Shown here: positions 18,858-27,310 of the stretch, in pieces
Numbering within the stretch: the first letter of the stretch is position 1
How the letters are laid out: each line of letters starts with the position of its first letter
Origin: Tolypothrix bouteillei VB521301
GTDB lineage: Bacteria > Cyanobacteriota > Cyanobacteriia > Cyanobacteriales > Nostocaceae
Assembly: GCF_000760695.4 (NCBI RefSeq)
Contig: NZ_JHEG04000001.1
Coordinates: forward strand, 8,407,123 to 8,471,122
DNA: 64,000 nucleotides
Reading direction: 5' to 3'
The notes under the pieces: generated by a model
What the model was told of the DNA's origin: nothing
Seen by the model: only the letters and a program-made list of their open reading frames with translations
The model's database searches: none
Translations under genes and position numbers: made by a program

Positions 18858-19494
18858 ACTTAGATGCCAAATATTGCTTTGGAACAATCTAACCTCTACT
18901 AGAAAACACTGTCTTCAGCAAATTACCGGAATACTGAAAATAGGAGTTTACATACCTAATTCTGACCGCGATCGCAGTCGAGAGACTGTTTTCAGTGAAA
19001 ACACCAGAAGATTTTGGTTGTTCAAACGGTTTTTTACAGCACAACATTTTGTCACGTAACCATCAGGGTTTCAGGTTACAAAAATTGGTAGGGTTTTGAC
19101 AGCCAAAACAGCCTTATAAATCTCATTTGTCTTATTGGGTAGCCACCGAGATACGTGCAAAAAAAGACACGTTGTAAAGTTTTGTGCAGCTAATCGTCAA
19201 AAACCTTGATTTGCCGTTGTTTCAGCCTCAACCTCAACTTGACTATTTAAATGAAGACATTTCCTAAAAGGATCATTAAATAGGGGTTTATTTCTTCGTT
19301 ATACAAAGTAAACGACAACAACAAAAGCGTGGTTTTATCGTGCAAAATTTTGATTTGTTCATTATCATTTTTGGGCCATTTAGTAAATCGACAAGGCATT
19401 CTATGCAACATTTATTCAGGAGCGAACGTACAGTACAAAATTCCCAAAATGCTGTTCTAGCTCCTTAAGATAGGTTATTGATAGCGCAATTTTG
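18858..19494. other. Noncoding spacer
   Basis: About 640 bp between two minus-strand genes. No gene-like frame or clear terminator seen; several runs of A/T and one GCGATCGC site. Confidence 0.4.
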
Positions 19495-20406
19495 CTAAAT
19501 CTCAACAGGTGAAATATTTCTCGGTACTTTTAAAGCACGGCGAGCCTTCTCAATATTTCTCCTAGTAGCTCTAGCGCCTGCAAAATCGCCAATCTTCCGA
19601 TTTATGGTTAATGCTTCTTCAAAAAATTTTAGAGCTAGAGAATAGTCACCTAAAATATAGTAGATAATTCCAATAGAGTTAAGAGCTTTAGCTTCATTTG
19701 GTCGATTATCCAGTTTTCTCAAAAGAGATAATGCTTGCTGATAATAATACAGTGCTTGGTCGTATTGTTTGAGTTTGTAATAGACCAATCCAATATTCCT
19801 AAGATTCTTTTCTTCCCAATAACTTTGCCCAAACGAGCGTGTTAGTAATAAAGACAATTGATAGTATTTCAGTGCTTGTTCGTAGTTTCCTAGATCGCTA
19901 TAGTTTAAACCGATGTTATTGAGAGCCAGTGCTTGCGCTTCTAAGTCTCTCCCCTCTTTCGCGATCGATAACGCTTGCTCGTAGTAATTGAAAGCTTGGT
20001 TATATTTCCCTTGCTTGTTATAAATAAGACCAATATTATTAAGAAGTACCCCTTCTCCCTTGCGATCGCTCGTTTCCTTTGCAATAGCTAGTGCTTGCTT
20101 GGTGTACTCCATCGCCTTTGCATACTGTTGTAATTCACAGTAGATCAATCCAATAGCAGTGAGGGCGATTCCTTCACCCTCACGAGAGCCAGATTTTTTC
20201 CAAACATCTAACGCCTGCTCAAACACCTCTAGAGATTCTTGAAATTTCCCTTGATTGTAAAGTTCATTTCCCCGTCGATCTAGTTCAATCGCGTAACTGT
20301 TCCTTGCAAAAGGTAAGACATTGGAAGAATGTCTTACCTGTGGAGATAAAACAGCCAGAAGTAAAGATGCTAAAACCAAGCTAAACCAAAGAAATCTAGA
20401 GTGCAT
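19495..20406 (-). CDS. Exported TPR protein
   Basis: 303 residues. A signal peptide or membrane anchor at residues 5-22 (FLWFSLVLASLLLAVLSP) is followed by about six TPR units of 40 residues of the kinesin-light-chain type (GEGVLLNNIGLIYNKQGKYN; AFNYYEQALSIAKE; ALALNNIGLNYSDLGNYEQA). TPR arrays form a superhelix that binds other proteins. The protein is therefore likely a periplasmic or membrane-attached scaffold; no catalytic part is present. The gene stands alone, and the long purely TPR structure gives no hint of partner. Confidence 0.85.
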   Translation of the reverse strand: MHSRFLWFSLVLASLLLAVLSPQVRHSSNVLPFARNSYAIELDRRGNELYNQGKFQESLEVFEQALDVWKKSGSREGEGIALTAIGLIYCELQQYAKAMEYTKQALAIAKETSDRKGEGVLLNNIGLIYNKQGKYNQAFNYYEQALSIAKEGRDLEAQALALNNIGLNYSDLGNYEQALKYYQLSLLLTRSFGQSYWEEKNLRNIGLVYYKLKQYDQALYYYQQALSLLRKLDNRPNEAKALNSIGIIYYILGDYSLALKFFEEALTINRKIGDFAGARATRRNIEKARRALKVPRNISPVEI

Positions 20407-20560
20407 GGGAAGACCAAATCAAGTCAATAGGTAGATGCTTCGCATCCCCACTTCAGTTAGTATTCCCAAAATCAATATCATGGTATCACTGAAAATTTTT
20501 TAACTACCCAGACACTTTTACTCTCTTGTGACTGAGTATGTGGTACTGAAGAGAAACTAC

Positions 20561-21160
20561 TTAACCACTTTGTGAAGCATAGAACTTGTTACCGATAATA
20601 TTTCTAATTTCCTCCACGATCTCGTTATACTTGGAGTCAGGTAAAACGGGTTGTGCTCCTTGTCGCGATATCACTTCCTCCAAATCGATCCACGATTTAC
20701 AACCCCCATATTCTTGGCGGTATGGAATCTCCCACTCTTGAGGTAGTTTGTAAACCCTTAAGAGGAGAACATATAAAGGCTGATGCTGTTTCCATTTGAG
20801 GCGATCGCTGATAAAAGACTCGCTCCAAATATGGAATGCTTCTAAAGCTTTTACAATTGATTCATCACTGACCTGAAAAATATCAGTAATTTCTGCCCAA
20901 CTGCCAATACGTAGTGTTTCTGGATGCCAACCTGGTGTAACAGGAGTAACCAAATTGGCATAGTCTGGTTTTAATAAGAAAGGCTGTTGATGCTCGTAAG
21001 TTGGGTAGAGTAAAATTTGCTCGTGGGCTACTTGGAAGCGCCCGCCTTGTTCTTGAATACCCCCTTTACGTAGAAGCATAATTGTTTTACCGCTTTCCAA
21101 GGCATTGATAGCAGTAGCCCATTCTTTAAGTGCGTGAGAAGTGATAGTTATGTCTTGCAT
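20561..21160 (-). CDS. DUF1802 family protein
   Basis: 199 residues. The N-terminal block (ALKEWATAINALESGKTIML, then LLRKGGIQE..GRFQVAHEQILLYPTYEHQ) is the signature of DUF1802, a family common in cyanobacteria. The first part resembles restriction-like or nucleotide-binding folds but no activity is established. Length fits the family. The gene is followed by the TPR gene 154 bp further on the same strand, too far to claim an operon. Confidence 0.8.
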   Translation of the reverse strand: MQDITITSHALKEWATAINALESGKTIMLLRKGGIQEQGGRFQVAHEQILLYPTYEHQQPFLLKPDYANLVTPVTPGWHPETLRIGSWAEITDIFQVSDESIVKALEAFHIWSESFISDRLKWKQHQPLYVLLLRVYKLPQEWEIPYRQEYGGCKSWIDLEEVISRQGAQPVLPDSKYNEIVEEIRNIIGNKFYASQSG

Positions 21161-21481
21161 AAAGAACTACATTGAAATCTAAATTTAATACTTCAATCAA
21201 GCATATCCTTACAAAGTAGCATCTGCAATTAGTTATAAATTTTTTTACCCCACTCAATAGAAAAAAACTTCTTTAATCTCATATCATAGTACAACCTTAG
21301 ACCATGCTTTAGATAGACGAGTCAGTTCAGTCACAGAGTTAACTTATAGAGGTAAACATTAATATCTCATGCAAGACTTTTTGCTGAACTTACCAAAAAC
21401 TTCAGTGTAAGTTATGGGAAGAGTTTAAGATCCAGCAACCAACATTTGCTGAAAGTTTTTAATGAATGTAAGGAGACTCCA
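21161..21481. promoter_or_regulatory. Long leader before the repeat-rich secreted protein gene
   Basis: 320 bp between divergent genes; the end, GTAAGGAGACTCCA just before ATG at 21482, is a strong ribosome-binding site. This decides the start of the next gene against the upstream in-frame ATG at 21446. Confidence 0.5.
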
Positions 21482-22249
21482 ATGAACGGAAACAGCGAGA
21501 AGAAATTATTCAAAGTCTTAACTAGTACAGTAGGTATTTTTGGTGCTAGTTTTTTACTAAGTCTGCCAGCATTTGCAATGCCTAATTCTAACTCTCGTGG
21601 TGTCAAAGTTAGTGAAGCTCCTGTAGATACCTTATACAGTCAAAGCCAGGTACCCGAACCAACGGGTGGTAATACCATGGAGCGGATGCGACAAGGTGAA
21701 AATCTAAATAATAACAGAAATACAAATAACACCAATACTGGTAGCCAGGGCTCTCAAAACGGTGTCAACAGTCAAAGCCCAGTACCCGAACCAACGGGTG
21801 GTAATACCATGGAACGGATGCGACAAGGTGAAAATCTAAATAATAACAGAAATACAAATAACACCAATACTGGTAGCCAGGGCTCGCAAGACGGTATCAA
21901 TACCCAAACATCGGGAGATCCCAATAACACCACGAACCAAGACCAGCGCTATCTAGGTGGTAGCAACAATGGTGGGACATCAGAATATCCCAACAGCAAC
22001 ACGAACCAAGACCAACGCTATCAAGGTGGTAGCAATACTGATAGACAAGACTCTCAATATAACACGCCTTCTGGTTCGCAGCAAAATCAGTACAACACAC
22101 CTTCTGGTTCGCAGCAAAATCAGTACAATACACCTTCTGGTTCGCAGCAAAATCAGTACAACACACCTTCTGGTTCGCAGCAAAATCTTAACAACGACAA
22201 TTCAACAGGCGGACAAAATACTAATGGTGGTGTAAGAGCTCTTTGGTAA
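21482..22249 (+). CDS. Secreted, disordered repeat-rich protein
   Basis: 255 residues from ATG 21482. Signal peptide residues about 8-32 (VLTSTVGIFGASFLLSLPAFA). The mature part is almost free of hydrophobic residues and rich in Asn, Gln, Gly, Ser and Thr. It carries two copies of a 44-residue unit (VPEPTGGNTMERMRQGENLN...), two QDQRY.GGSN units and four copies of the 11-residue unit YNTPSGSQQNQ. This is typical of intrinsically disordered cell-surface or matrix proteins; no enzyme function is implied. Repeats are conserved at nucleotide level, which signals recent duplication. A hairpin terminator candidate follows. The frames seen on the other strand here are artefacts of the repeats. Confidence 0.75.
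   Translation: MNGNSEKKLFKVLTSTVGIFGASFLLSLPAFAMPNSNSRGVKVSEAPVDTLYSQSQVPEPTGGNTMERMRQGENLNNNRNTNNTNTGSQGSQNGVNSQSPVPEPTGGNTMERMRQGENLNNNRNTNNTNTGSQGSQDGINTQTSGDPNNTTNQDQRYLGGSNNGGTSEYPNSNTNQDQRYQGGSNTDRQDSQYNTPSGSQQNQYNTPSGSQQNQYNTPSGSQQNQYNTPSGSQQNLNNDNSTGGQNTNGGVRALW
21638..21901 (+). repeat. 132-bp tandem direct duplication inside the secreted protein gene
   Basis: Unit one 21638-21769, unit two 21770-21901, nearly identical: both begin AGTCAAAGCC and contain ACCATGGA(G/A)CGGATGCG. The length is a multiple of three, so the frame is kept. Confidence 0.85.
22058..22189 (+). repeat. Four 33-bp tandem repeats inside the secreted protein gene
   Basis: Units start at 22058, 22091, 22124 and 22157, each carrying CCTTCTGGTTCGCAGCAAAA. 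They encode YNTPSGSQQNQ and are prone to slippage; copy number likely varies between strains. Confidence 0.9.
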
Positions 22250-22292
22250 GTTCTTTAGGTAATGAATGACCTATTTTACCCGAAGTGAGTTA

Positions 22293-22323
22293 GATTCCCG
22301 GCTTCTTTAAGAAGTCGGGAATC
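22293..22323 (+). terminator. Strong stem-loop after the secreted protein gene
   Basis: GATTCCCGGCTTCTT pairs with AAGAAGTCGGGAATC, one internal mismatch, tiny loop. Only a weak T-stretch follows, so it may terminate or stabilise the mRNA. Confidence 0.6.
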
Positions 22324-22377
22324 TTATGAGTAATCAACGAGATTTTTTTCATCCTTCATACTTTTTTGTTAGCTCAG

Positions 22378-22926
22378 ATGTTTAAGCAATTATTCAAGAT
22401 ATTTTTCTTACTTTGTGTAGTTTATATATATTCGAGTTCTCAAACTGTACTAGCTAGTGAGGATAAGAGCCGAAATGTTTTACAAAACTCGGTCAATGAA
22501 CCAGTTGATACTCAAATCAACGATCTAATCACTCAGCCTGTTCGCTTAAAAATAAATCTTCGCAAACGTCAAGTAACAGTTTATCAAGGAAAAAATTTAA
22601 TCAAAAGTTATCCAATTGCTGTAGGACGACGAGGTTGGGAAACTCCTGTCGGTAGTTTTCGAGTTCGTGATATGTTGGTGAATCCAACTTGGATTCACCC
22701 TAAGACGGGTAAAGCTATCCCAGGGGGAGATGCACAAAATCCGCTTGGTAATTATTGGATTGGATTTTGGACAAACGGTAAGGACTGGGTTGGCTTTCAC
22801 GGAACTCCAAATCCCGAGACTGTGGGTACTGCTGCTTCCCACGGTTGTATCCGGATGTACAACCAAGATATTGAGGAATTATTCCAGTTGGTGAGTGTTG
22901 GAACACCTGTCACCGTTCAACGATAG
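22378..22926 (+). CDS. L,D-transpeptidase (YkuD domain), exported
   Basis: 182 residues. Signal peptide at residues 1-22 (KQLFKIFFLLCVVYIYSSS). The YkuD catalytic domain covers about residues 65-182: RQVTVYQGKNLIKSYPIAVG, TPVGSFRV, PLGNYWIGF, GFHGTP and the active-site block SHGCIRM with the nucleophilic Cys. These enzymes make 3-3 crosslinks in peptidoglycan or attach proteins to it in the periplasm. Start: ATG at 22378 chosen over TTG at 22366. The gene follows the secreted repeat protein; with the SH3 protein nearby this part of the window has a cell-wall flavour. Confidence 0.92.
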   Translation: MFKQLFKIFFLLCVVYIYSSSQTVLASEDKSRNVLQNSVNEPVDTQINDLITQPVRLKINLRKRQVTVYQGKNLIKSYPIAVGRRGWETPVGSFRVRDMLVNPTWIHPKTGKAIPGGDAQNPLGNYWIGFWTNGKDWVGFHGTPNPETVGTAASHGCIRMYNQDIEELFQLVSVGTPVTVQR

Positions 22927-23001
22927 GTTATGGTTATTTTGCGATCCTTCCGTAGGAAATGTCTCTAATATTGACTAAGGTAGACCTATCAGAATACAAA
23001 T

Positions 23002-23961
23002 ATGGAAAAGCGACGCTTGGGCACATCAGATGTGCAAATAACACCCATTTTGATGGGAACTTGGCAAGCTGGGAAAAAAATGTGGGTCGGAATTGAAGAT
23101 GCTGACTCCATTAAAGCCCTAAGAGCAGCTTTTGAAGCTGGGATTACGACTATTGACACTGCAGAAGTTTATGGTGAAGGGCATTCAGAACGAATTGTAG
23201 CTGAAGCTTTATCTGATGTTCGCGATCGCGTTGAGTATGCTACCAAAGTTTTTGCCAACCGTCTGAAGTACGAACAAGTCATTGAGGCTTGCGATCGCTC
23301 CCTAAAAAACCTCAACACCGATTATATTGACTTATATCAAATTCACTGGCCTTCTGGGTCATTTAATTCTGAGGTCGTTCCTATAGAAGAAACAATGAGT
23401 GCTCTTAATCAGTTGAAAGAGCAAGGTAAAATTCGGGCAATTGGCGTTTCTAACTTTTCTCGCGCCCAACTAGAAGAAGCCTCCCAGTACGGACGTATTG
23501 ATAGCTTGCAACCTCCTTACTCTTTATTTTGGAGATATGTAGAGCAGGATGCTGCTCCCTACTGTGTAGAAAACAATATTTCCATCCTTGCTTATTCACC
23601 TTTAGCTCAAGGGCTGTTGTCAGGAAAATTTGAACGAGGTCATCGATTCGACCCTCAAGACAACCGCGCTAAAAATAAGTTGTTTCAAGGCGAAAACTTT
23701 GAACGCGCCCAACAAGCTTTAGATAAATTGCGTCCCATTGCAGAACGCCACCAGTGTACCCTCGCTCAACTCGCCTTGGCTTGGTTAATCGCTCAACCGC
23801 AAGCGAATGCGATCGCAGGCGCAAGATACGCAGAGCAAGCTCAAGCCAACGCAAAAGCTGCTTCTGTGGAACTTTCCCCCCAAGAATTGCAAGAAATAGA
23901 TGCTATAGGACGTATTGTGACCGATCCTTTGGATAAAAATCCTATTATGTGGGACTGGTAA
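23002..23961 (+). CDS. Aldo/keto reductase
   Basis: 319 residues, NADPH-dependent reductase of carbonyl compounds with a TIM-barrel fold. Visible family motifs: TIDTAEVYGEGHSE (catalytic Asp and Tyr), EYATKVF (catalytic Lys), YIDLYQIHWPSG (catalytic His), IGVSNFSRAQLEEA, ILAYSPLAQGLLSGKF and the cofactor-binding C-terminal part (AIAGARYAEQAQANAKA). It resembles the YghZ/general-stress AKR group; the substrate cannot be read from sequence. Monocistronic. Confidence 0.92.
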   Translation: MEKRRLGTSDVQITPILMGTWQAGKKMWVGIEDADSIKALRAAFEAGITTIDTAEVYGEGHSERIVAEALSDVRDRVEYATKVFANRLKYEQVIEACDRSLKNLNTDYIDLYQIHWPSGSFNSEVVPIEETMSALNQLKEQGKIRAIGVSNFSRAQLEEASQYGRIDSLQPPYSLFWRYVEQDAAPYCVENNISILAYSPLAQGLLSGKFERGHRFDPQDNRAKNKLFQGENFERAQQALDKLRPIAERHQCTLAQLALAWLIAQPQANAIAGARYAEQAQANAKAASVELSPQELQEIDAIGRIVTDPLDKNPIMWDW

Positions 23962-24123
23962 TTTTGCGAAATTCAACAACTTGTGAACTTCACTTAACAA
24001 ACACTTGCGAAGTCATAATAGGGTGATATCTTAATAGATAAGACACCAAAAGGAAACATAAATCAAAAGGGCAATTGACAAGGTGTCTCCGGTCATAAGC
24101 CCAAGCAAGCGATTGGCATATTG

Positions 24124-24255
24124 ATGATGCTAAGTGGCAACTGCCAAAATCGAGCGGCAACGCCAAATCCTAAAGCGGAAAAACAAAGAAATGCCGAGTT
24201 TGCTGAACGTTACTGTCCACCCTTAGTTGTTGAATATCCAAAACAATCGATTTGA
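24124..24255 (+). CDS. Possible 43-aa small protein
   Basis: Frame starting MMLSGNCQNRAATPNPKAEK and ending VVEYPKQSI, directly followed by a good terminator at 24273-24297. The terminator supports a transcript ending here, which could equally be that of the aldo/keto reductase. No ribosome-binding site or family recognised. Confidence 0.25.
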   Translation: MMLSGNCQNRAATPNPKAEKQRNAEFAERYCPPLVVEYPKQSI

Positions 24256-24272
24256 TTAGTTGCAAGTTTTAG

Positions 24273-24297
24273 AAACCTGGTCCCTTTGACCAGGTTT
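24273..24297 (+). terminator. Terminator between converging genes
   Basis: AAACCTGGTC (24273-24282) and GACCAGGTTT (24288-24297) form a perfect 10-bp stem, with T-rich sequence next. The stem also works for the minus strand, where it follows the hydrolase gene at 24306. Confidence 0.75.
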
Positions 24298-24305
24298 TCA
24301 AGTTT

Positions 24306-25268
24306 TTAATTACCAATCCCGATTCTCGCATCGCCAACGTCAGATAAAACCCAATCACGCAACAACGAATTGACTCGATCGGGAACTTCATCATGAGGAC
24401 AATGACCCGCATTGAGAAAATGTTCTGTCAGTTCGGGGTAATATTGTCGAAACTTTTGAGAACGTTCTCTTGCATGAACCCAAGGATCTGCTTCTCCCCA
24501 CAGCATCAAGAGAGGACAGGTTAACTGTTTTAACAGCACATCAACTTTTTCTCCTTGAGGGGTACTGAATACAGATGAAAACACATCAAAAGCACCTGTA
24601 TCGCAAGCAGGACGGTAAATTTCTTCGACTAATTGGTCTGTAATTGCAGTTTTATCAAGATAAACTTTCTCCAACGTCTGACGAATCACCCATTTTTGCT
24701 TGATGTACTGGAATAAAAGAAACTGAGCTAAAGGTTGTTGAAAGAACCACTTAACAACGTCACCTAGCAGTTTTTGCAATTGTTCGTTCGCGTTAGGAGG
24801 TTCAATTTGAGTTTGCAGAGCTTCTGGTTCCGGTGAAGGTTGATTTTCACTAAATGGACCAGCACTATTGAGCAATACCAAACCTGCTGCAGCATCGGGA
24901 CATTGGGCTGCTACACACAAACTTGCGTAACCACCAAGAGAATTTCCCACCAACACAGCTTTTTGACCGATGACTTCAGTAATAAAGTCATGGAGTTGGT
25001 CGCGCCACAAATTGCCGCTATACTCCAGTTTAGGTTTGGCTGAACGTCCAAACCCTAAAAGGTCTATTGCAAAAACTTCAAAATCGTCACACAGCCCTGT
25101 TATGTTTTTACGCCAATGGTCTGTAGACGCACCAAATCCATGTACCAGGAGTATGGCGGGACGTTGGGGATGCTTTTCTCCTGCTTTTACATAGTAGATG
25201 TTGTGTCCTCGCCATTGCCAAAATTGTCCGGGTCTTGGAGTTGAAGAGGGGGCTGTCGTCACCTGCAT
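24306..25268 (-). CDS. Alpha/beta hydrolase
   Basis: 320 residues with the alpha/beta-hydrolase fold: oxyanion-hole motif LVHGFGAS, DLLGFGRSAKP, nucleophile elbow GNSLGGYAS, acid in LMLWGEADPWV, and catalytic His in LNAGHCPHDE. It is of the haloalkane dehalogenase/MhpC-like type widespread in cyanobacteria and plastids, for which the substrate is usually unknown (esters or pigment breakdown products). There is no signal peptide; cytosolic. Divergent from aroE, with about 120 bp between. Confidence 0.9.
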   Translation of the reverse strand: MQVTTAPSSTPRPGQFWQWRGHNIYYVKAGEKHPQRPAILLVHGFGASTDHWRKNITGLCDDFEVFAIDLLGFGRSAKPKLEYSGNLWRDQLHDFITEVIGQKAVLVGNSLGGYASLCVAAQCPDAAAGLVLLNSAGPFSENQPSPEPEALQTQIEPPNANEQLQKLLGDVVKWFFQQPLAQFLLFQYIKQKWVIRQTLEKVYLDKTAITDQLVEEIYRPACDTGAFDVFSSVFSTPQGEKVDVLLKQLTCPLLMLWGEADPWVHARERSQKFRQYYPELTEHFLNAGHCPHDEVPDRVNSLLRDWVLSDVGDARIGIGN

Positions 25269-25391
25269 AATGAGAACAATGTTATTTAATGTAACTTTAT
25301 TAATTTTAATAGAATCTTCTAGCTTGTTTTTTCTTTGTCCTTATTATCGGAAAATAATAACCAATGACTTATGCAACCACTCACTAACCTA

Positions 25392-26264
25392 ATGATTACA
25401 GGGAAAACCAAGCTACTGGGAATAATTGGGCATCCCGTAGAGCATTCACTGTCCCCAGTGATGCAAAATGCAGCAATTGCCCATATGAAATTAGATTATG
25501 TTTACATCCCCTTTTCGGTAGAACCGCAGAATTTAAAAGTAGCTCTTCAAGGCTTTGCTTCCATTGGAGTTCTTGGCTTTAATGCGACTATTCCACATAA
25601 AGAGGCTATACTACCTCTGCTGTCAGAAATTTCACCCATCGCCGAAGCTGTGGGAGCAGTGAACACTGTTATTCGCAAAGATAACAAATGGATAGGAACC
25701 AATACTGATGTGGAAGGGTTTCTCGCTCCTTTAGAAACAACATATCACCGAGATTGGCGTCAGACAGTAGCAGTTGTTTTAGGCAATGGTGGTGCAGCAA
25801 GAGCAGTGGTAGCAGGCTGTGCCAAACTAGGTTGTGCGGAAATTTATGTGGTTGGTCGCAATGCTGGGAAGTTAGATGAATTCCGTAACAGTTGGAGCAA
25901 TTCTCCCATTGCTGTGAATTTACAGATCCGTGAATGGAGTTCCTTATCAAAGCTTCTTTCACAAGCCAACTTACTGGTAAATACAACTCCTATTGGAATG
26001 TACCCTAAGGTAGAAGAATCACCGCTTGAGATAGGGGAAATGGCACATTTGCCAGAGAGTGCGATCGCATACGATCTCATATACAAGCCCAAACCTACCA
26101 AATTCTTGCAACAAGCGCAACAACTGGGTATGACAACCATTGACGGATTGGAGATGTTAGTCCAACAAGGCGCTGCTGCATTAAAAATTTGGTTACAGCG
26201 TGAATCTGTACCTGTAGATGTGATGCGCCAATCTTTATTTCAACAACTGGGTTTTAAAGATTAA
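25392..26264 (+). CDS. aroE: Shikimate dehydrogenase
   Basis: NADPH-dependent reduction of 3-dehydroshikimate in aromatic amino acid synthesis. Start at 25392 gives MITGKTKLLGIIGHPVEHSL, the common cyanobacterial N-terminus; the in-frame ATG at 25371 would add seven residues. Substrate site: SLSPVMQN, FNATIPHKEAI (catalytic Lys), GAVNTVI, GTNTDVEGF (catalytic Asp). Cofactor site: GNGGAARAVVAG and VGRN. The C-terminal motif DGLEMLVQQGAAA closes the protein. 290 residues, standard length. Confidence 0.96.
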   Translation: MITGKTKLLGIIGHPVEHSLSPVMQNAAIAHMKLDYVYIPFSVEPQNLKVALQGFASIGVLGFNATIPHKEAILPLLSEISPIAEAVGAVNTVIRKDNKWIGTNTDVEGFLAPLETTYHRDWRQTVAVVLGNGGAARAVVAGCAKLGCAEIYVVGRNAGKLDEFRNSWSNSPIAVNLQIREWSSLSKLLSQANLLVNTTPIGMYPKVEESPLEIGEMAHLPESAIAYDLIYKPKPTKFLQQAQQLGMTTIDGLEMLVQQGAAALKIWLQRESVPVDVMRQSLFQQLGFKD

Positions 26265-26286
26265 AAATCGACTTGAGAATAATGCA

Positions 26287-26649
26287 ATGACAGAAGATTC
26301 TATCAAAATTGTTGGTTTTCATGCTCATGTTTACTTCGATACGGCTAGTTATGATGCAGCTTCACGGATACGTGAAGGACTGGATGCTCGATTTGATGTA
26401 CGACTTGGACGGTGGCATGAAAATCCTATCGGTCCCCATCCAAAAGGAATGTACCAAGTTGCGTTTGCACCAGAGCAATTTGCCAAAGTTGTTCCTTGGT
26501 TAATGCTTAACCGCGAAGGATTGGATATTCTCGTTCATCCTGAGACGGGTGATGATGTGAAAGACCATACAGAGCACGCTCTATGGCTGGGAGAAAAACT
26601 AGAGCTGAATATCGAATTTCTTCGGGCGATATCCGAGCGCAAAGCATGA
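26287..26649 (+). CDS. DOPA 4,5-dioxygenase family protein
   Basis: 120 residues. FHAHVYFDTAS near the N-terminus, RLGRWHENPIGPHPKGMYQV, and LDILVHPETGDDVKDHTEHALWLG match the small DOPA dioxygenase family (extradiol ring cleavage of catechols); several conserved histidines in these blocks are candidate iron ligands. In bacteria the physiological substrate is unclear. It starts 22 bp after aroE, so the two are likely one operon, linking it loosely to aromatic metabolism. Confidence 0.85.
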   Translation: MTEDSIKIVGFHAHVYFDTASYDAASRIREGLDARFDVRLGRWHENPIGPHPKGMYQVAFAPEQFAKVVPWLMLNREGLDILVHPETGDDVKDHTEHALWLGEKLELNIEFLRAISERKA

Positions 26650-26665
26650 TGCCAATTCAAAATAT

Positions 26666-26860
26666 TCATGGTACATTTGTACCATGAAGCCTGAGAATTT
26701 ACCCCACCTCCATAGGTGGGATTTTTCTTCATGGGAATACACACAACGTGAGTTGGATGAAGTCAAAACAAACCTGACCCCAAACCTCCTTTTAGGAAGG
26801 AGGGTGAGGTCTGTCCAACTTACGCAAACACAGGTGTGGAATTGTGCATCGCTCACAGGA
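26666..26860. other. Cluster of hairpins, possible IS200/IS605-type end relic
   Basis: Within 200 bp lie a near-perfect palindrome (TTCATGGTACATTTGTACCA... at 26666-26689), a stem CCCCACCTCCATAGGTGGG at 26701, and CCTCCTTTTAGGAAGGAGG at 26787. Subterminal hairpins like these mark the ends of IS200/IS605 elements, but no tnpA or tnpB is here. The first stem may also act as the aroE operon terminator. Confidence 0.3.
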
Positions 26861-26874
26861 GGTACAAATAAAAT

Positions 26875-27111
26875 ATGACTGCACTTCAAACAAAACCTCG
26901 ATACCGACGAGGGCAATTACTAAAGGTATTGCGAGAAGATCTTATCTACAACGGGGTAGTGATTAAGGTATCCGAAATTAATCGCTGTTGGGATAAGTGG
27001 CTCTATGTAGGGCATTGCATTCACTACCCCAAAAATCTGCGTCATTACCAAAACAATGCAAACCGTCATAAATGGGCTTTATTTGAGGAAGAGCTCGGTG
27101 AATACGACTAG
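26875..27111 (+). CDS. Small hypothetical protein, 78 aa
   Basis: Preceded by a perfect ribosome-binding site (ACAGGAGG, 11 bases before ATG). Basic, starting MTALQTKPRYRRGQLLKVLR; tryptophan- and histidine-rich (KWLYVGHCIHYPKNLRHYQN). Possibly a small beta-barrel of the SH3-like kind (RRGQLLKVLREDLIYNGVV), but not recognised. Clear codon-like composition makes it a credible gene. Confidence 0.6.
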   Translation: MTALQTKPRYRRGQLLKVLREDLIYNGVVIKVSEINRCWDKWLYVGHCIHYPKNLRHYQNNANRHKWALFEEELGEYD

Positions 27112-27187
27112 CGATCGCACGGAATTGGATTTAAAACTTGTTTGTTAAAGTTTGAGAAGATGTGGATACTACATACCTTTCAACCTT

Positions 27188-27267
27188 CTAGTACAGTACA
27201 ACATAAATAAAGCAACCATTAATAATAAACAAAAAGCTTACGTTCAAAGCTTTTGTGCCTTCTGCCC
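27188..27267 (-). repeat. Dispersed repeat, inverted copy of 7307-7380
   Basis: Its reverse complement begins GGGCAGAAGGCACAAAAGCT and ends TACTAG, matching the other copy with small gaps. The repeat lies inside the open frame preceding 27311 and shows that the true gene starts later. Confidence 0.6.
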
Positions 27268-27310
27268 TAGTAGCGGGCGAACTTCTGCCTTCGTGTACTC
27301 GTTGCCGAGT

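Noticed and set aside
22058..22189. Regular 33-bp repeats considered as a CRISPR array
   Set aside because: Units are contiguous with no spacers and lie in frame inside a coding sequence.
21897..22235. Repeat-coded frames on both strands (Cys-rich or RTRR-rich)
   Set aside because: They are alternate readings of the tandem repeats of the secreted protein gene.
27152..27310. N-terminal extension of the gene at 27311
   Set aside because: The extension covers a dispersed repeat and lacks a ribosome-binding site.
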